Origin: Paenisporosarcina sp. OV554
GTDB lineage: Bacteria > Bacillota > Bacilli > Bacillales_A > Planococcaceae
Reading direction: 5' to 3'
Length of the DNA: 64,000 nucleotides
NCBI RefSeq assembly: GCF_003058165.1
Contig: NZ_QBUC01000001.1
Coordinates: forward strand, 186,001-250,000
Shown here piece by piece: positions 1 to 7,958 of the stretch. Position numbers and translations under genes: made by a program. Each line of letters begins with the position of its first letter. Positions within the stretch are counted from its first letter, which is position 1. The notes beneath the pieces are model-generated. The model worked only from the letters and a program-made list of their open reading frames with translations. It was not told the origin of the DNA and made no database searches.

Positions 1-1
1 T

Positions 2-460
2 TTCATAAGTGCATTGATGTTTATAGGAGCATCCCCAAGTTCAGTAGGGGGCGGAATCCGAACCACAACATTTGCCATCGCTATTCTTTTCTTAATCAAC
101 TTCGCACGTGGAAAAAATGAAATACAAATATTTAATCGAGAAATTCAATTAACCGACGTATTACGTTCATACGCAGTCATTATTTTATCGATTTTCATTG
201 TGTTATTTGCAACAATTGCATTATCAATCTCGGAACCATCTTTACCCATTACAGCCATCATTTTTGAAATCACATCCGCATTTGGAACCTGTGGAATGTC
301 TCTTGGAATTACAGATGATTTATCGAATTTTGGGAAAATACTCATTATGCTGTTAATGTTTGTGGGACGCATTGGCTTAATATCATTCCTTTATACAATT
401 GGTGGTCGAACCACGAAGACGAAATTCCATTATCCGAAAGAACGAGTCATAATTGGTTAA
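2..460 (+). CDS. ktrD: KtrD/TrkH-type K+ transporter subunit, C-terminal part
   Basis: C-terminal ~152 residues of a KtrB/TrkH-family potassium-translocating membrane subunit; the reading frame is open to the window edge. Residues GASPSSVGGGIRTTTF match the third pore loop (selectivity-filter glycines followed by the GGIRTTT motif), and SAFGTCGMSLG is the fourth filter loop. Two hydrophobic helices lie between them and one follows. The position before a radical SAM gene and a Kin-type kinase matches B. subtilis ktrD (ykrM). KtrD pairs with a cytosolic RCK subunit; a KtrC homologue lies 50 kb downstream in this window. The choice of KtrD over KtrB rests on synteny. Confidence 0.85.
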   Translation, partial: FISALMFIGASPSSVGGGIRTTTFAIAILFLINFARGKNEIQIFNREIQLTDVLRSYAVIILSIFIVLFATIALSISEPSLPITAIIFEITSAFGTCGMSLGITDDLSNFGKILIMLLMFVGRIGLISFLYTIGGRTTKTKFHYPKERVIIG

Positions 461-462
461 AA

Positions 463-500
463 AAAAGAGCAGGTCCTGAAATCAGGATACCTGCTCTTTT
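463..500. terminator. Bidirectional rho-independent terminator
   Basis: AAAAGAGCAGGTcCTGA pairs with TCAGGatACCTGCTCTTTT, flanked by A and T runs. It sits between the converging ktrD and radical SAM genes and overlaps the stop codon of the latter. Confidence 0.85.
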
Positions 501-2230
501 GTAATGAACGAAAATTGAGGTGCTTGTCCAGGTTTAAAGTAAGTTAGTAAATAACCATCCTTAGCCACCACTTGCTGCTGTGTAAGCTCAACTAAATCTA
601 GTGTGAATGGTACTAGTAGGGTTTGCTTATATACTTCACGTTCTTGGAGTTGAAGTTCTGCGAATGAATCTCCAGCAATACTTGGATTTTCTATAATTCT
701 TTGATAAATAGCGGACTGTGATTCTTTTTTCATTTCCTTTTCCCAGTATGGTTTACGTGGCTGGAATTGATGATGCGCTAAATAATCATACTTCATTAAA
801 CTTTGTACGATAGACATGTCTGCCCGGCCATCTTGAATTAGAAACTCTTCAAGTCGCTTAAATAAATCTTCCAGTTGATGACCTATTCTTGACCAACCTT
901 TTAGCTCCCAATAAGTGCCGAAGTCTTGGAAGAAATCGAAGGGCGTTTCAAAAGTCTCGCTCACTAAATATCCTACTGTATGATCAAGTCTATGGTCATT
1001 CCAGTACTTTTCAAGAACATCTTCGGCTTGTTTTATCCGTAGCATATCATCAAAAGTTAATACATTATTGGCGAATATTTCGTAAGGTGCTTGATCGACG
1101 TATACGTAGCCATATTCTTCAGCTTGTACGCGAAGGCCCGTTCCACGCAAAAGTTTTAAGAAGCCCAATTGTAACTCTTCAGGGCCCATTGCAAATACAT
1201 CATTAAACGTTTGTTTGAAAGAAGTATAATCTTCTTCCGGCAAGCCGGCAATCAAGTCTAAATGTTGAGCAATTTTCCCGCCTTCTTTAACCATGGTCAC
1301 AGTCCGTGTTAATTTGGCAAAGTTCTGTTTTCTTTTAACGAGTTCATTCGTTAAATCATTGGTTGATTGAACACCGATTTCAAAACGGAATAACCCTGCA
1401 GGAGCATTGTCGTTCAAAAATTGAATAACTTCAGGTCTCATGATATCAGCTGTTATTTCAAACTGGAAAACAACACCTGGTCGATGTTCATCAATCAAGA
1501 ACTGAAACATTTCCATTGCATAGCTTCGACTAATATTAAAAGTTCGGTCGACAAATTTTATGATTTTGGCATTGTGATCCATTAAATATCGAATGTCTTC
1601 TTTTACTTTTTCACGATTGAAATATCGCACACCCACTTCAATCGATGATAAACAAAATTGGCATGAGAAAGGGCAGCCTCTACTCGTTTCAATATAAGTA
1701 ATACGCTTAGATAAGTGAGGAATATCTTCTTCAAAACGGTAAGGCGACGGCATTTCACGTAAGTCGATTTTTGGACCTTGAGCATGCAGAATAAATTTGT
1801 CTTCTTGCATATAACAAATTCCTAGAACTTCTTTTAACGGGAGTTTACCGTCCAAATATAGTAGTAATTGCTTAAATGAGATTTCACCCTCACCCATTAC
1901 AATATAATCTATTTCTTCAATTCGTCTTAACCAGTAGTTGGAGTCGTAAGACACTTCAGGTCCGCCAAGTACAATAATCGTTTCGGGACTCACTTTTTTC
2001 AGCAATCTGACGACTTTAATCGTCTCTTCAATATTCCAAATGTAACAACTAAAACCTACTACTTTAGGTCTCTTTAAGTAAATATCAGACACAATATTAA
2101 AAGAAGGATCTTTTATTGTATATTCAGAAATTATTGGGTTGAATTCAGGTTGTACACTAGCTTTAAGGCATCTTAATGCCAAGTTTGTATGAATATATTT
2201 TGCATTTAGTGTTGCTAAAACGATGTTCAT
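482..2230 (-). CDS. B12-binding-domain radical SAM protein (DUF4080 type)
   Basis: 582 aa. The N-terminal ~130 residues look like a cobalamin-binding Rossmann domain (GFSCYIWNIEET, VLGGPEVSY). The radical SAM core follows, with the 4Fe-4S cysteine motif CPFSCQFC near residue 190 and EIGVQSTN further on. The C-terminal third resembles DUF4080. Proteins of this architecture usually perform methyl-transfer or other radical chemistry on unknown substrates; no substrate can be named here. The start is preceded by AAAAGGAG about 8 nt upstream. It is transcribed alone, divergently from the histidine kinase. Confidence 0.85.
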   Translation of the reverse strand: MNIVLATLNAKYIHTNLALRCLKASVQPEFNPIISEYTIKDPSFNIVSDIYLKRPKVVGFSCYIWNIEETIKVVRLLKKVSPETIIVLGGPEVSYDSNYWLRRIEEIDYIVMGEGEISFKQLLLYLDGKLPLKEVLGICYMQEDKFILHAQGPKIDLREMPSPYRFEEDIPHLSKRITYIETSRGCPFSCQFCLSSIEVGVRYFNREKVKEDIRYLMDHNAKIIKFVDRTFNISRSYAMEMFQFLIDEHRPGVVFQFEITADIMRPEVIQFLNDNAPAGLFRFEIGVQSTNDLTNELVKRKQNFAKLTRTVTMVKEGGKIAQHLDLIAGLPEEDYTSFKQTFNDVFAMGPEELQLGFLKLLRGTGLRVQAEEYGYVYVDQAPYEIFANNVLTFDDMLRIKQAEDVLEKYWNDHRLDHTVGYLVSETFETPFDFFQDFGTYWELKGWSRIGHQLEDLFKRLEEFLIQDGRADMSIVQSLMKYDYLAHHQFQPRKPYWEKEMKKESQSAIYQRIIENPSIAGDSFAELQLQEREVYKQTLLVPFTLDLVELTQQQVVAKDGYLLTYFKPGQAPQFSFITKEQVS

Positions 2231-2416
2231 TAGCCATTCTCCTTTTTTACATCATTCTATTTTAACAAGGATTAGTGTTTCAAACAACATGAGTCTAAAT
2301 AACGTTAATAATTGTGTGAATATGATAAAATAATCTGAATTAATTCTATTTTTTCTGCACGTTAATAAAATGGATATTCATGGCATATAATGCATGAAAA
2401 GTGTGGGGAAGGTTGG

Positions 2417-3886
2417 GTGAATGACTTGATTGGAGACAAAGTAACGGAGATATTCGATTTTTTATTTTGGGATGACGAAGATTCAGTTTTCATATTAGAT
2501 AATAAAGAAATCATTAAAATGAATCCAATGGCAAGAGAATTTTGTTTGCATCGTGATATTGATGAACTTACAAACAAAATGGACAAGCCCTCTAAAGAAA
2601 TTTGGGAAAAATTCTTACAAGATATGAATGTCTGTAGTCTCGCTACATGTCAAGTAACCATATCCGAATCAAACGAAAGTAAAATGGTCTTCAATATTGA
2701 AGGTTGTTACAATCATTCTACTACTCAACACATTATTCGCTTAAAACAAGTCCAAGCCCCGCTTGAGCTAGGTTCTAATGAACAACCGAATTATGAAACT
2801 ATTTTTAAATATGCTCCACATGGACTCATATTAACCTCTACTTCTGGAAATATTCTAGAAGCCAATCAAATGATTGAAACAATTTTTGGTATTCCCGCAA
2901 GCGAATTAATAGGCGAAAATGCTAAGTTAATTTATCAATTGTTACCCGACTCACAATATGATTTTAATCAATTTTTTAAAGAACTTCTATCAAGAGGCTC
3001 CGCAAAAGTAATAATTCCTAAAGTAGATGCTGATGGGGCAGTGAGGTTTTATCAATTCAATTCCAGTTTAAATAAAAGCGTTGATATGTACGTGACCATA
3101 ATACGAGATGAAACGGAAAAAATTCAACTAAAGAAGCAAGTTGAACATAGTGGATCACTATCTACGCTCGGACAATTAGCTGCAAGTATTGCTCATGAGA
3201 TTCGTAATCCACTGACCTCTCTAAAGGGATTTACGCAATTGCTCACTCATCAAGTATCAAAAGAAGGTAGTAAGTACCTTGAAATAATAAATAGTGAGCT
3301 AAATCGAATGGAATCAATCCTAAATGAATTCTTAGTGTTATCAAAACCAGCTGAACGATCTTTTCAGTCTATTTCTTTATCATCCTTACTTTCACAGGTT
3401 GTTGATTTTATGTATCCCCAAGGAATACTTCAAAATATTGAACTTGATTTTGTTTCATGGGATCGAGAATCAGACGGCATTTTTGGTGATGCGTACGAAT
3501 TAAAAAAAGTGTTTATGAATATTCTTAAAAACGCAACTGAAGTGATGCCCCACGGAGGGAAAGTTTTAATTACTCAATCTCAAACTGATGATAAACAAGT
3601 ACGTGTGTCTATAGTAGATCAAGGAGTAGGCATGACTTCAGATCAAATGCATAAAATATTTTTACCGTTTTACACTTCAAAAGAACAAGGTACCGGATTA
3701 GGATTATCACATGCATTTCAAACCATAGAGGAACACGGAGGAAGTATTGAAGTTGAAAGTGAGCCTAGTCAAGGAACCACTTTCCATATTCTGCTACCCA
3801 TTTATCATTTAGATGCCATGGATGAAAAGACAACCCACAATCCAATCCATATAAAGCCTATTAGGGAAGTAGTATCTTCAAAATGA
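2417..3886 (+). CDS. Soluble PAS-domain sensor histidine kinase (KinE/KinA-like)
   Basis: About 489 aa from GTG 2417, which has GGGGAAGG 5 nt upstream. An in-frame ATG at 2390 has no ribosome site. The first ~125 residues form a weak PAS-like region, and a clear PAS domain follows (NYETIFKYAPHGLILTS to about residue 240). HisKA has the H-box ASIAHEIRNPLTSLKGF with the phosphorylated His near residue 260. HATPase_c has N-box NILKNATEV, G1 DQGVGM and G2 GTGLGLS. No membrane helices are present, as in KinA and KinE. There is no response regulator nearby, which fits an orphan kinase feeding the Spo0F/Spo0A phosphorelay. That role is inferred from synteny with kinE and is not proven. Confidence 0.85.
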   Translation: MNDLIGDKVTEIFDFLFWDDEDSVFILDNKEIIKMNPMAREFCLHRDIDELTNKMDKPSKEIWEKFLQDMNVCSLATCQVTISESNESKMVFNIEGCYNHSTTQHIIRLKQVQAPLELGSNEQPNYETIFKYAPHGLILTSTSGNILEANQMIETIFGIPASELIGENAKLIYQLLPDSQYDFNQFFKELLSRGSAKVIIPKVDADGAVRFYQFNSSLNKSVDMYVTIIRDETEKIQLKKQVEHSGSLSTLGQLAASIAHEIRNPLTSLKGFTQLLTHQVSKEGSKYLEIINSELNRMESILNEFLVLSKPAERSFQSISLSSLLSQVVDFMYPQGILQNIELDFVSWDRESDGIFGDAYELKKVFMNILKNATEVMPHGGKVLITQSQTDDKQVRVSIVDQGVGMTSDQMHKIFLPFYTSKEQGTGLGLSHAFQTIEEHGGSIEVESEPSQGTTFHILLPIYHLDAMDEKTTHNPIHIKPIREVVSSK

Positions 3887-3924
3887 AGCTTCACTTAAGA
3901 TTAGAAGTGGTCCTAATGTAGATT

Positions 3925-4079
3925 CGCTCATAGTCGACATGAATTCGCTGATAGAAGACAAGTAAACGCTCATAGAATTGGCTAATCAATCGTTTCGCGC
4001 ATAGTCGACATGAAACCGCGAATAGACGACAAAAATCCGCTCATAGTCGACACAGAACCGCGAATAGAAAGATCGCCAT
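3925..4079. repeat. Degenerate 21-bp phased tandem repeat array
   Basis: Units begin CGCTCATAG or CGCGAATAG and continue TCGACA or ACGACA plus an A-rich tail. Starts lie at 3925, 3946, 3967, then after an 8-bp slip at 3996, 4017, 4038 and 4059, giving an exact 21-bp period within each block. Another partial unit (CGCGGAATAGTCGATAA) is at 4141. The array lies in the 349-bp gap between the kinase and the MarR regulator. Because 21 is a multiple of 3, it leaves an accidental open frame on the minus strand. Confidence 0.85.
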
Positions 4080-4100
4080 AATGATAGAGCTGAATTGTTA

Positions 4101-4135
4101 GGGACATCCATCTTTGCTGGACGTCCCCATTTTTG
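4101..4135 (+). terminator. Rho-independent terminator
   Basis: GGGACaTCCA, loop TCTTTGC, TGGAcGTCCC, then CATTTTTG. One A-C mismatch in a 10-bp stem. It lies downstream of the kinase and the repeat array and insulates the next promoter. Confidence 0.7.
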
Positions 4136-4168
4136 TTAAACGCGGAATAGTCGATAAGACAACGCATT

Positions 4169-4198
4169 TTGACAAAGTTCTTTAGTTCCCTATATACT
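4169..4198 (+). promoter_or_regulatory. Sigma-A type promoter of the MarR regulator
   Basis: TTGACA at 4169-4174, 18-bp spacer, TATACT at 4193-4198, 38 nt before the start codon. An imperfect dyad, TATATACTA / AAGTAGATATA, overlaps and follows the -10 box. It could be an autoregulatory MarR operator, but that is a guess. Confidence 0.7.
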
Positions 4199-4235
4199 AG
4201 TTTTAAGTAGATATATTGAGAATAAGGTGAAATAG

Positions 4236-4682
4236 ATGAAATCAGAAGAACTAACACAATCATTAAAGTTATTTATTGTGCTTTCAAGAGCCTATAAAAC
4301 ATTACATGAATGCACGAATCAATTTTTTCAAAAGAATGGATTAAACCCGACTGAATTTGCAGTTTTAGAGTTACTGTTCCATAAAGGAAGACAACCTTTA
4401 CAGAAAATCGGTAATAAAATCTTATTAGCTAGTGGATCAATTACGTATGTAATTGATAAGCTTGAAAAAAGAGGATTTATTCACCGTGTATCTTGTCCAT
4501 CTGACCGTAGGGTGACGTTTGCTGAAATTACACCTGAAGGGGAAGCATTTATGAATGAACTGTTTCCCGAGCATGAGAAGCAGTTACATGAGATGATGAG
4601 TGCTCTTGATTCAGACGAAAAGGATCAAATGATTGTCTTACTGAAAAAGTTAGGTTTATCGATTAAAGATTTTTCTTATTAA
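4236..4682 (+). CDS. mhqR: MarR-family regulator, MhqR-like
   Basis: 148-aa winged-helix regulator. N- and C-terminal helices (dimerisation) flank a wHTH: NPTEFAVLELLFHKG, then the recognition helix region ASGSITYVIDKLEKRGF, and the wing SDRRVTFAEITPEG. The family fold is certain. I assign MhqR because LNPTEFAVLELL and ILLASGSITYV look like that subgroup and because B. subtilis mhqR (ykvE) lies in the same Kin-gene neighbourhood. In B. subtilis MhqR represses azoreductase and dioxygenase genes and responds to quinones and catechols. No such target is adjacent here, so the regulon must lie elsewhere. Confidence 0.75.
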   Translation: MKSEELTQSLKLFIVLSRAYKTLHECTNQFFQKNGLNPTEFAVLELLFHKGRQPLQKIGNKILLASGSITYVIDKLEKRGFIHRVSCPSDRRVTFAEITPEGEAFMNELFPEHEKQLHEMMSALDSDEKDQMIVLLKKLGLSIKDFSY

Positions 4683-4685
4683 AAT

Positions 4686-4723
4686 AAAAAATTCCGGCTC
4701 AACTAAATGAGCCGGAATTTTTT
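4686..4723. terminator. Bidirectional rho-independent terminator
   Basis: AAAAAATTCCGGCTCA, loop ACTAAA, TGAGCCGGAATTTTTT. Perfect stem between the convergent MarR and lipoprotein genes. Confidence 0.9.
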
Positions 4724-5387
4724 ATTTTTTTGCAGCTATAGTTTCGCCCATTTTCAAGAACGCATCTGTTTGGTTCACGCTCTTTTGATCGAAAATGGTA
4801 AGACGAACAATTAGATTTCCTTGTTCAAAAACAAAGCCAGATACTGTACCCAATTCAAAAGTTGTTTGGTAGCCACTTGGATTCAAAACACCTTCGCCTT
4901 TTGGCAATTTATCTGCACCAATCTCTATTGGTTCTTTGTTAATACTGACCGATGTCATTGTTTCGTGCATATTTTTAGCGATGATTTCTAAAGAAGCATC
5001 ATCTTTTGAGATGGTTTCAACTCGCATAAAAACAGCTGGATTATCATCCAAGTAAAGTGAATCTTTATTTGGCTCTTCACCTGTTAAAGTAAAACCATCT
5101 AGTTTGTATAGTGAATAATTTTGTTCTTTACTTTCAGTTAATTTAGCAGTAGCCTCTTTTACTTCTTTATTAACTGAATAGGTAAGTGTCTTTTCAGAAT
5201 CCCTATTTTCTGAAGTCGTTGGTTCTTCGACATTCTCTTCGGATGTTTCTTCACCGGTAGTCTCACCAGATTCTACTTGAGTATCTGTTTCATCCTCATT
5301 CTCTTTTGATTTATTCGTTGAGTTGCAAGCGGCTAGCATGGAGATAGCAAGAGTAAGTGATGCAAATAAAAGCCATGTTTTTTTCAT
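4722..5387 (-). CDS. Hypothetical lipoprotein
   Basis: 221 aa with a lipoprotein signal peptide: MKK, a hydrophobic stretch, and lipobox LAAC with the lipidated Cys near residue 21. An acidic Glu/Thr/Ser-rich linker (about residues 25-65) follows, as in surface-tethered proteins. The mature domain (about 70-221) has no motif I recognise. It includes LYLDDNPAVFMRVETIS and GYQTTFELGTVSGFVFEQGNLIVRLTI, which suggest a beta-rich fold. AAAGGAG lies 11 nt upstream of the ATG. Function unknown. Confidence 0.75.
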   Translation of the reverse strand: MKKTWLLFASLTLAISMLAACNSTNKSKENEDETDTQVESGETTGEETSEENVEEPTTSENRDSEKTLTYSVNKEVKEATAKLTESKEQNYSLYKLDGFTLTGEEPNKDSLYLDDNPAVFMRVETISKDDASLEIIAKNMHETMTSVSINKEPIEIGADKLPKGEGVLNPSGYQTTFELGTVSGFVFEQGNLIVRLTIFDQKSVNQTDAFLKMGETIAAKK

Positions 5388-5437
5388 GTTTAAGATTTCT
5401 CCTTTGAGTAGTAGTCATGTTGTAATGAAATAAGGTT

Positions 5438-6052
5438 TTAAGTGTTAAGAGGAAGAATGAGAAATAACAGAATCGTCATCGTGATGTGTGCAATTATGAT
5501 GAGTGGCATACTTTTTTTCCATTCGTATAAAATTCCCCATAGCATCCCAGAAGTAACTGCTGCAAGGACGCCTAGCCAAAATCCACTGAACGACATAGAC
5601 AATCCAAAAAGTAACGAAGCAACTAATACAGCAAAGAATGGACTCATATAATCCTTTAATTTTTGTTGAATAAACCCGCGCCAAAACAATTCTTCACCTG
5701 GTGCAATAATCAACATCAATAATAAATAGTGCCATACTGTGGTTGGTCCATAAACACTTAGAAATCGCTCTACTGAAATCGCTGCATCATCAGTAAAAAT
5801 AGAGGCAAACCGGTAAGCGGTTGCAATAAGTCCATAGGTTAGTGTACCATACCCTATGCCGAACACTAAGTATTCCCAGGTTTGTACTTCGTCTTCCATC
5901 TTTACTAGTACAAAAGATAAGGCCATAAATAAAAGCATGGTAAATGTATACATATACCAAAAAAAAGTTTCGTTCATAAATGTGAATAGAAGTAATACAT
6001 AGACGCCAACTAGCATGACAATCCATCGTAAATTAGGAGCTAAAATATTCAA
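5438..6052 (-). CDS. CPBP-family intramembrane protein with altered active-site motifs
   Basis: 204 aa, about six hydrophobic helices. Motif 1 of CPBP (CAAX/bacteriocin-processing) glutamic proteases is intact: EELFWRGF (EExxxR). At motif 2 the family has FxxxH, but here it reads FGLSMSF, with Met in the His position. At motif 3 the sequence is HITMT instead of HxxxN. Starts at TTG, with AGGAGG about 7 nt upstream. It may therefore be catalytically weak or inactive, or use other residues. The family is secure; activity is doubtful. Confidence 0.75.
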   Translation of the reverse strand: MNILAPNLRWIVMLVGVYVLLLFTFMNETFFWYMYTFTMLLFMALSFVLVKMEDEVQTWEYLVFGIGYGTLTYGLIATAYRFASIFTDDAAISVERFLSVYGPTTVWHYLLLMLIIAPGEELFWRGFIQQKLKDYMSPFFAVLVASLLFGLSMSFSGFWLGVLAAVTSGMLWGILYEWKKSMPLIIIAHITMTILLFLILPLNT

Positions 6053-6090
6053 TTATGAAACCTCCTGTACCGTATTAAAAAAATTCACTC

Positions 6091-6306
6091 TTATTCTTCT
6101 TCTGTCAAAGGTGAAGACTCTTCTTCTTTAAGGTATACTATTTTATACCGTTTGTGATTCACAACTGTCTTTTCTTCAACCTCGAGTTTCTCAAAGTTTT
6201 CCATTATGGAAACATTTACGATAACCGAGTTTTCATTTACTTTTTCTACAATTCCTTGCAAGCCATCTTTAAACTCAATGATTGATCCAACCGTCGCAAT
6301 TTCCAC
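6091..6306 (-). CDS. YkvS-like DUF2187 protein
   Basis: About 71 aa from GTG 6306, preceded by AAGGAG at a 9-nt spacing. The frame is open to ATG 6348 (85 aa), but that ATG has no ribosome site. Core VGSIIEFKDGLQGIVEKVNENSVIV is a small beta-barrel (KOW/SH3-like) segment typical of DUF2187, represented by B. subtilis YkvS, which also sits in the ykv region. The acidic tail ends EEESSPLTEEE. Molecular function unknown. Confidence 0.7.
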   Translation of the reverse strand: MEIATVGSIIEFKDGLQGIVEKVNENSVIVNVSIMENFEKLEVEEKTVVNHKRYKIVYLKEEESSPLTEEE

Positions 6307-6426
6307 AAACTTCAGCTCCTTCATGCTCTCATACTCAATAGTTTGCATGAAATTTTTTGTAACGTAAAGTATTTTCTGAAAACAACATTAAATCATGATT
6401 AATTTTATTAATAAAGGGGCTTTAAT

Positions 6427-6615
6427 ATGAATACATATGAACAACAACTAGAAGAATTAAAAGAAGGAAACATTTCGTCCATTACAATTGAAAAAGAAAA
6501 TTTTTTAGAATTTCGTGAAATTCTTATTCTACGAGAAGATTTTAAGCATTTTCGCGGAATTGCAAAACAAGGCGGACTCGTTATTTATACATATGAAGAG
6601 AATGCGAGAAGTTGA
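6427..6615 (+). CDS. Small conserved-looking hypothetical protein
   Basis: 62 aa, charged, with no membrane segment. Preceded by AAAGGGG about 7 nt upstream of the ATG. The pattern EFREILILREDFKHFRGIAKQGG followed by VIYTYE suggests a helix then a beta strand. I do not recognise a family. It is divergent from the YkvS-like gene and just upstream of the Spo0E-like gene. Confidence 0.6.
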   Translation: MNTYEQQLEELKEGNISSITIEKENFLEFREILILREDFKHFRGIAKQGGLVIYTYEENARS

Positions 6616-6707
6616 AAAATGTCGTATTTTGTCGGAATGAAAGTATGTTATTTCGCTAAAATAAGTGTATAATAATGGATAAAAAGGCTTGTTAAAGGAG
6701 GTATAAT

Positions 6708-6896
6708 GTGACAGAATCAATTCTTGAGGAATTGGAACAAACTAGAGAGAAAATGATTAAGTCTGCGCTAGAGAATGGTTTTGGAAACGTTAATACCATC
6801 CAACTAAGTGAAAAGGTAGATCAACTTTTAAATGCTTATCATAGGAAAAATTATCCTGAAAATCCTACATACAATTTGAATTTAATCAAAAACTAA
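6708..6896 (+). CDS. Spo0E-like aspartyl-phosphate phosphatase
   Basis: 62 aa, GTG start with a strong AAAGGAGG 6 nt upstream. Two predicted helices form a hairpin: ESILEELEQTREKMIKSA and LSEKVDQLLNAYHRKN. The second carries the Spo0E-family signature region, normally SxxLD; here it is SEKVD, with conservative Val for Leu. Family members dephosphorylate Spo0A-P and hold back sporulation. The location near a Kin-type kinase and mhqR matches spo0E in B. subtilis. Other short Spo0E paralogues cannot be excluded. Confidence 0.7.
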   Translation: MTESILEELEQTREKMIKSALENGFGNVNTIQLSEKVDQLLNAYHRKNYPENPTYNLNLIKN

Positions 6897-6918
6897 GCGA
6901 ATAATCGCTTAGTTTTTT
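6891..6918 (+). terminator. Rho-independent terminator
   Basis: AACTAAGCGA, loop ATAA, TCGCTTAGTT then T8. The left arm overlaps the last codon of the Spo0E-like gene. Confidence 0.9.
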
Positions 6919-6956
6919 TTCTTTTTGTTAGTATTATCAGATTAATTTTTATATTC

Positions 6957-6985
6957 TTGATATAGTAATTTGGTATACTTATACA
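6957..6985 (+). promoter_or_regulatory. Sigma-A type promoter of the first MoxR operon
   Basis: TTGATA (6957-6962), 17-bp spacer, TATACA (6980-6985), 35 nt before the TTG start of the MoxR gene. Confidence 0.6.
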
Positions 6986-7019
6986 ATTAGTATAACAATT
7001 GGAATAAGGGGGATTTGCA

Positions 7020-7958
7020 TTGTCAAAATTAAATAAATTAAGAAGAACGTTAAATGAAGCAATCGTAGGGCGAGAAAAAGAAATTGATTTAATGATAATT
7101 GCATTAATTCAAGGAGGGCACGTTTTACTCGAAAGTGTTCCTGGTTCAGGAAAGACGATGATGGCCAAATCTTTTGCCCATTCGTTTAAAGGGAAGTTTA
7201 AACGTCTTCAGTTTACTCCAGACGTCTTACCTTCAGATGTAACTGGCATTAGTTATTTCGATCCTAAATCGCAAGAATTTATCATGCGTCCAGGTCCTGT
7301 AGTGACAAATATATTACTTGCAGATGAAATTAATCGTGCTACACCAAGAACACAATCAAGTCTTCTAGAATCCATGGAAGAAAAACAAGTGACAATTGAT
7401 GGCGAAACTATTCAATTGCCAGAACCTTTCATGGTAATAGCAACTCAAAACCCAGTTGAATCTCAGCAAGGCACTTTTTCATTACCTGCAGCGCAGTTAG
7501 ATCGCTTTTTGTTCCGTATCGAAATTAATTATCCAAGTTTTGAAGAAGAACGAAAGATATTAAGAGAGTTCAGTCTAGCACCTGGTGCAGTAAAATCTTT
7601 ATCAATCATTGAAATCGAAGATGTTCAACAATGGCGAAGTGATGTAAGAAAAATTACCGTTCATGATGACATTGAGACATATATTTTACAAATCATTCAT
7701 GCCACTCGACAGCATCCTCATGTGGAACTAGGTCTAAGTTCGCGTGCATCGCTTGCACTTCTTCATGCTGCTCAAGGACATGCTTTTATTAAAGGGCGAT
7801 CTTATGTTATCCCAGATGATGTTAAATTAATGGTAGCCCCACTTTCCACACATCGTCTAATGTTGACGGCTGAAGGCATGTTAATTCGTGAGCCAGCAGA
7901 TATTCTCAGAGAGATCATTGAATCCGTTCAAGCACCTGTTGAGGCAATGGCAAGATGA
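7020..7958 (+). CDS. MoxR-family AAA+ ATPase (first system)
   Basis: 312 aa, TTG start with AAGGGGG 7 nt upstream. AAA_3 core: Walker A SVPGSGKT near residue 41, Walker B LLADEINR near 102, sensor I ATQNPVE near 143, and a C-terminal lid with LGLSSRASLALL. MoxR ATPases act as chaperones that activate or assemble partner proteins, often VWA or DUF58 proteins coded beside them. It is first in a three-gene unit overlapping the next gene by ATGA, matching the B. subtilis yeaC-yeaD-yebA layout. Confidence 0.9.
   Translation: MSKLNKLRRTLNEAIVGREKEIDLMIIALIQGGHVLLESVPGSGKTMMAKSFAHSFKGKFKRLQFTPDVLPSDVTGISYFDPKSQEFIMRPGPVVTNILLADEINRATPRTQSSLLESMEEKQVTIDGETIQLPEPFMVIATQNPVESQQGTFSLPAAQLDRFLFRIEINYPSFEEERKILREFSLAPGAVKSLSIIEIEDVQQWRSDVRKITVHDDIETYILQIIHATRQHPHVELGLSSRASLALLHAAQGHAFIKGRSYVIPDDVKLMVAPLSTHRLMLTAEGMLIREPADILREIIESVQAPVEAMAR

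Noticed and set aside
3925-4079. CRISPR array
   Set aside because: Units are contiguous at 21 bp without unique spacers, and no cas genes are nearby.
3982-4263. Minus-strand 93-codon frame with repeated IRGxxSTMSGFLSS-like peptide
   Set aside because: Produced by the 21-bp repeat, which is a multiple of three; no ribosome site, and it runs into the MarR promoter and start.
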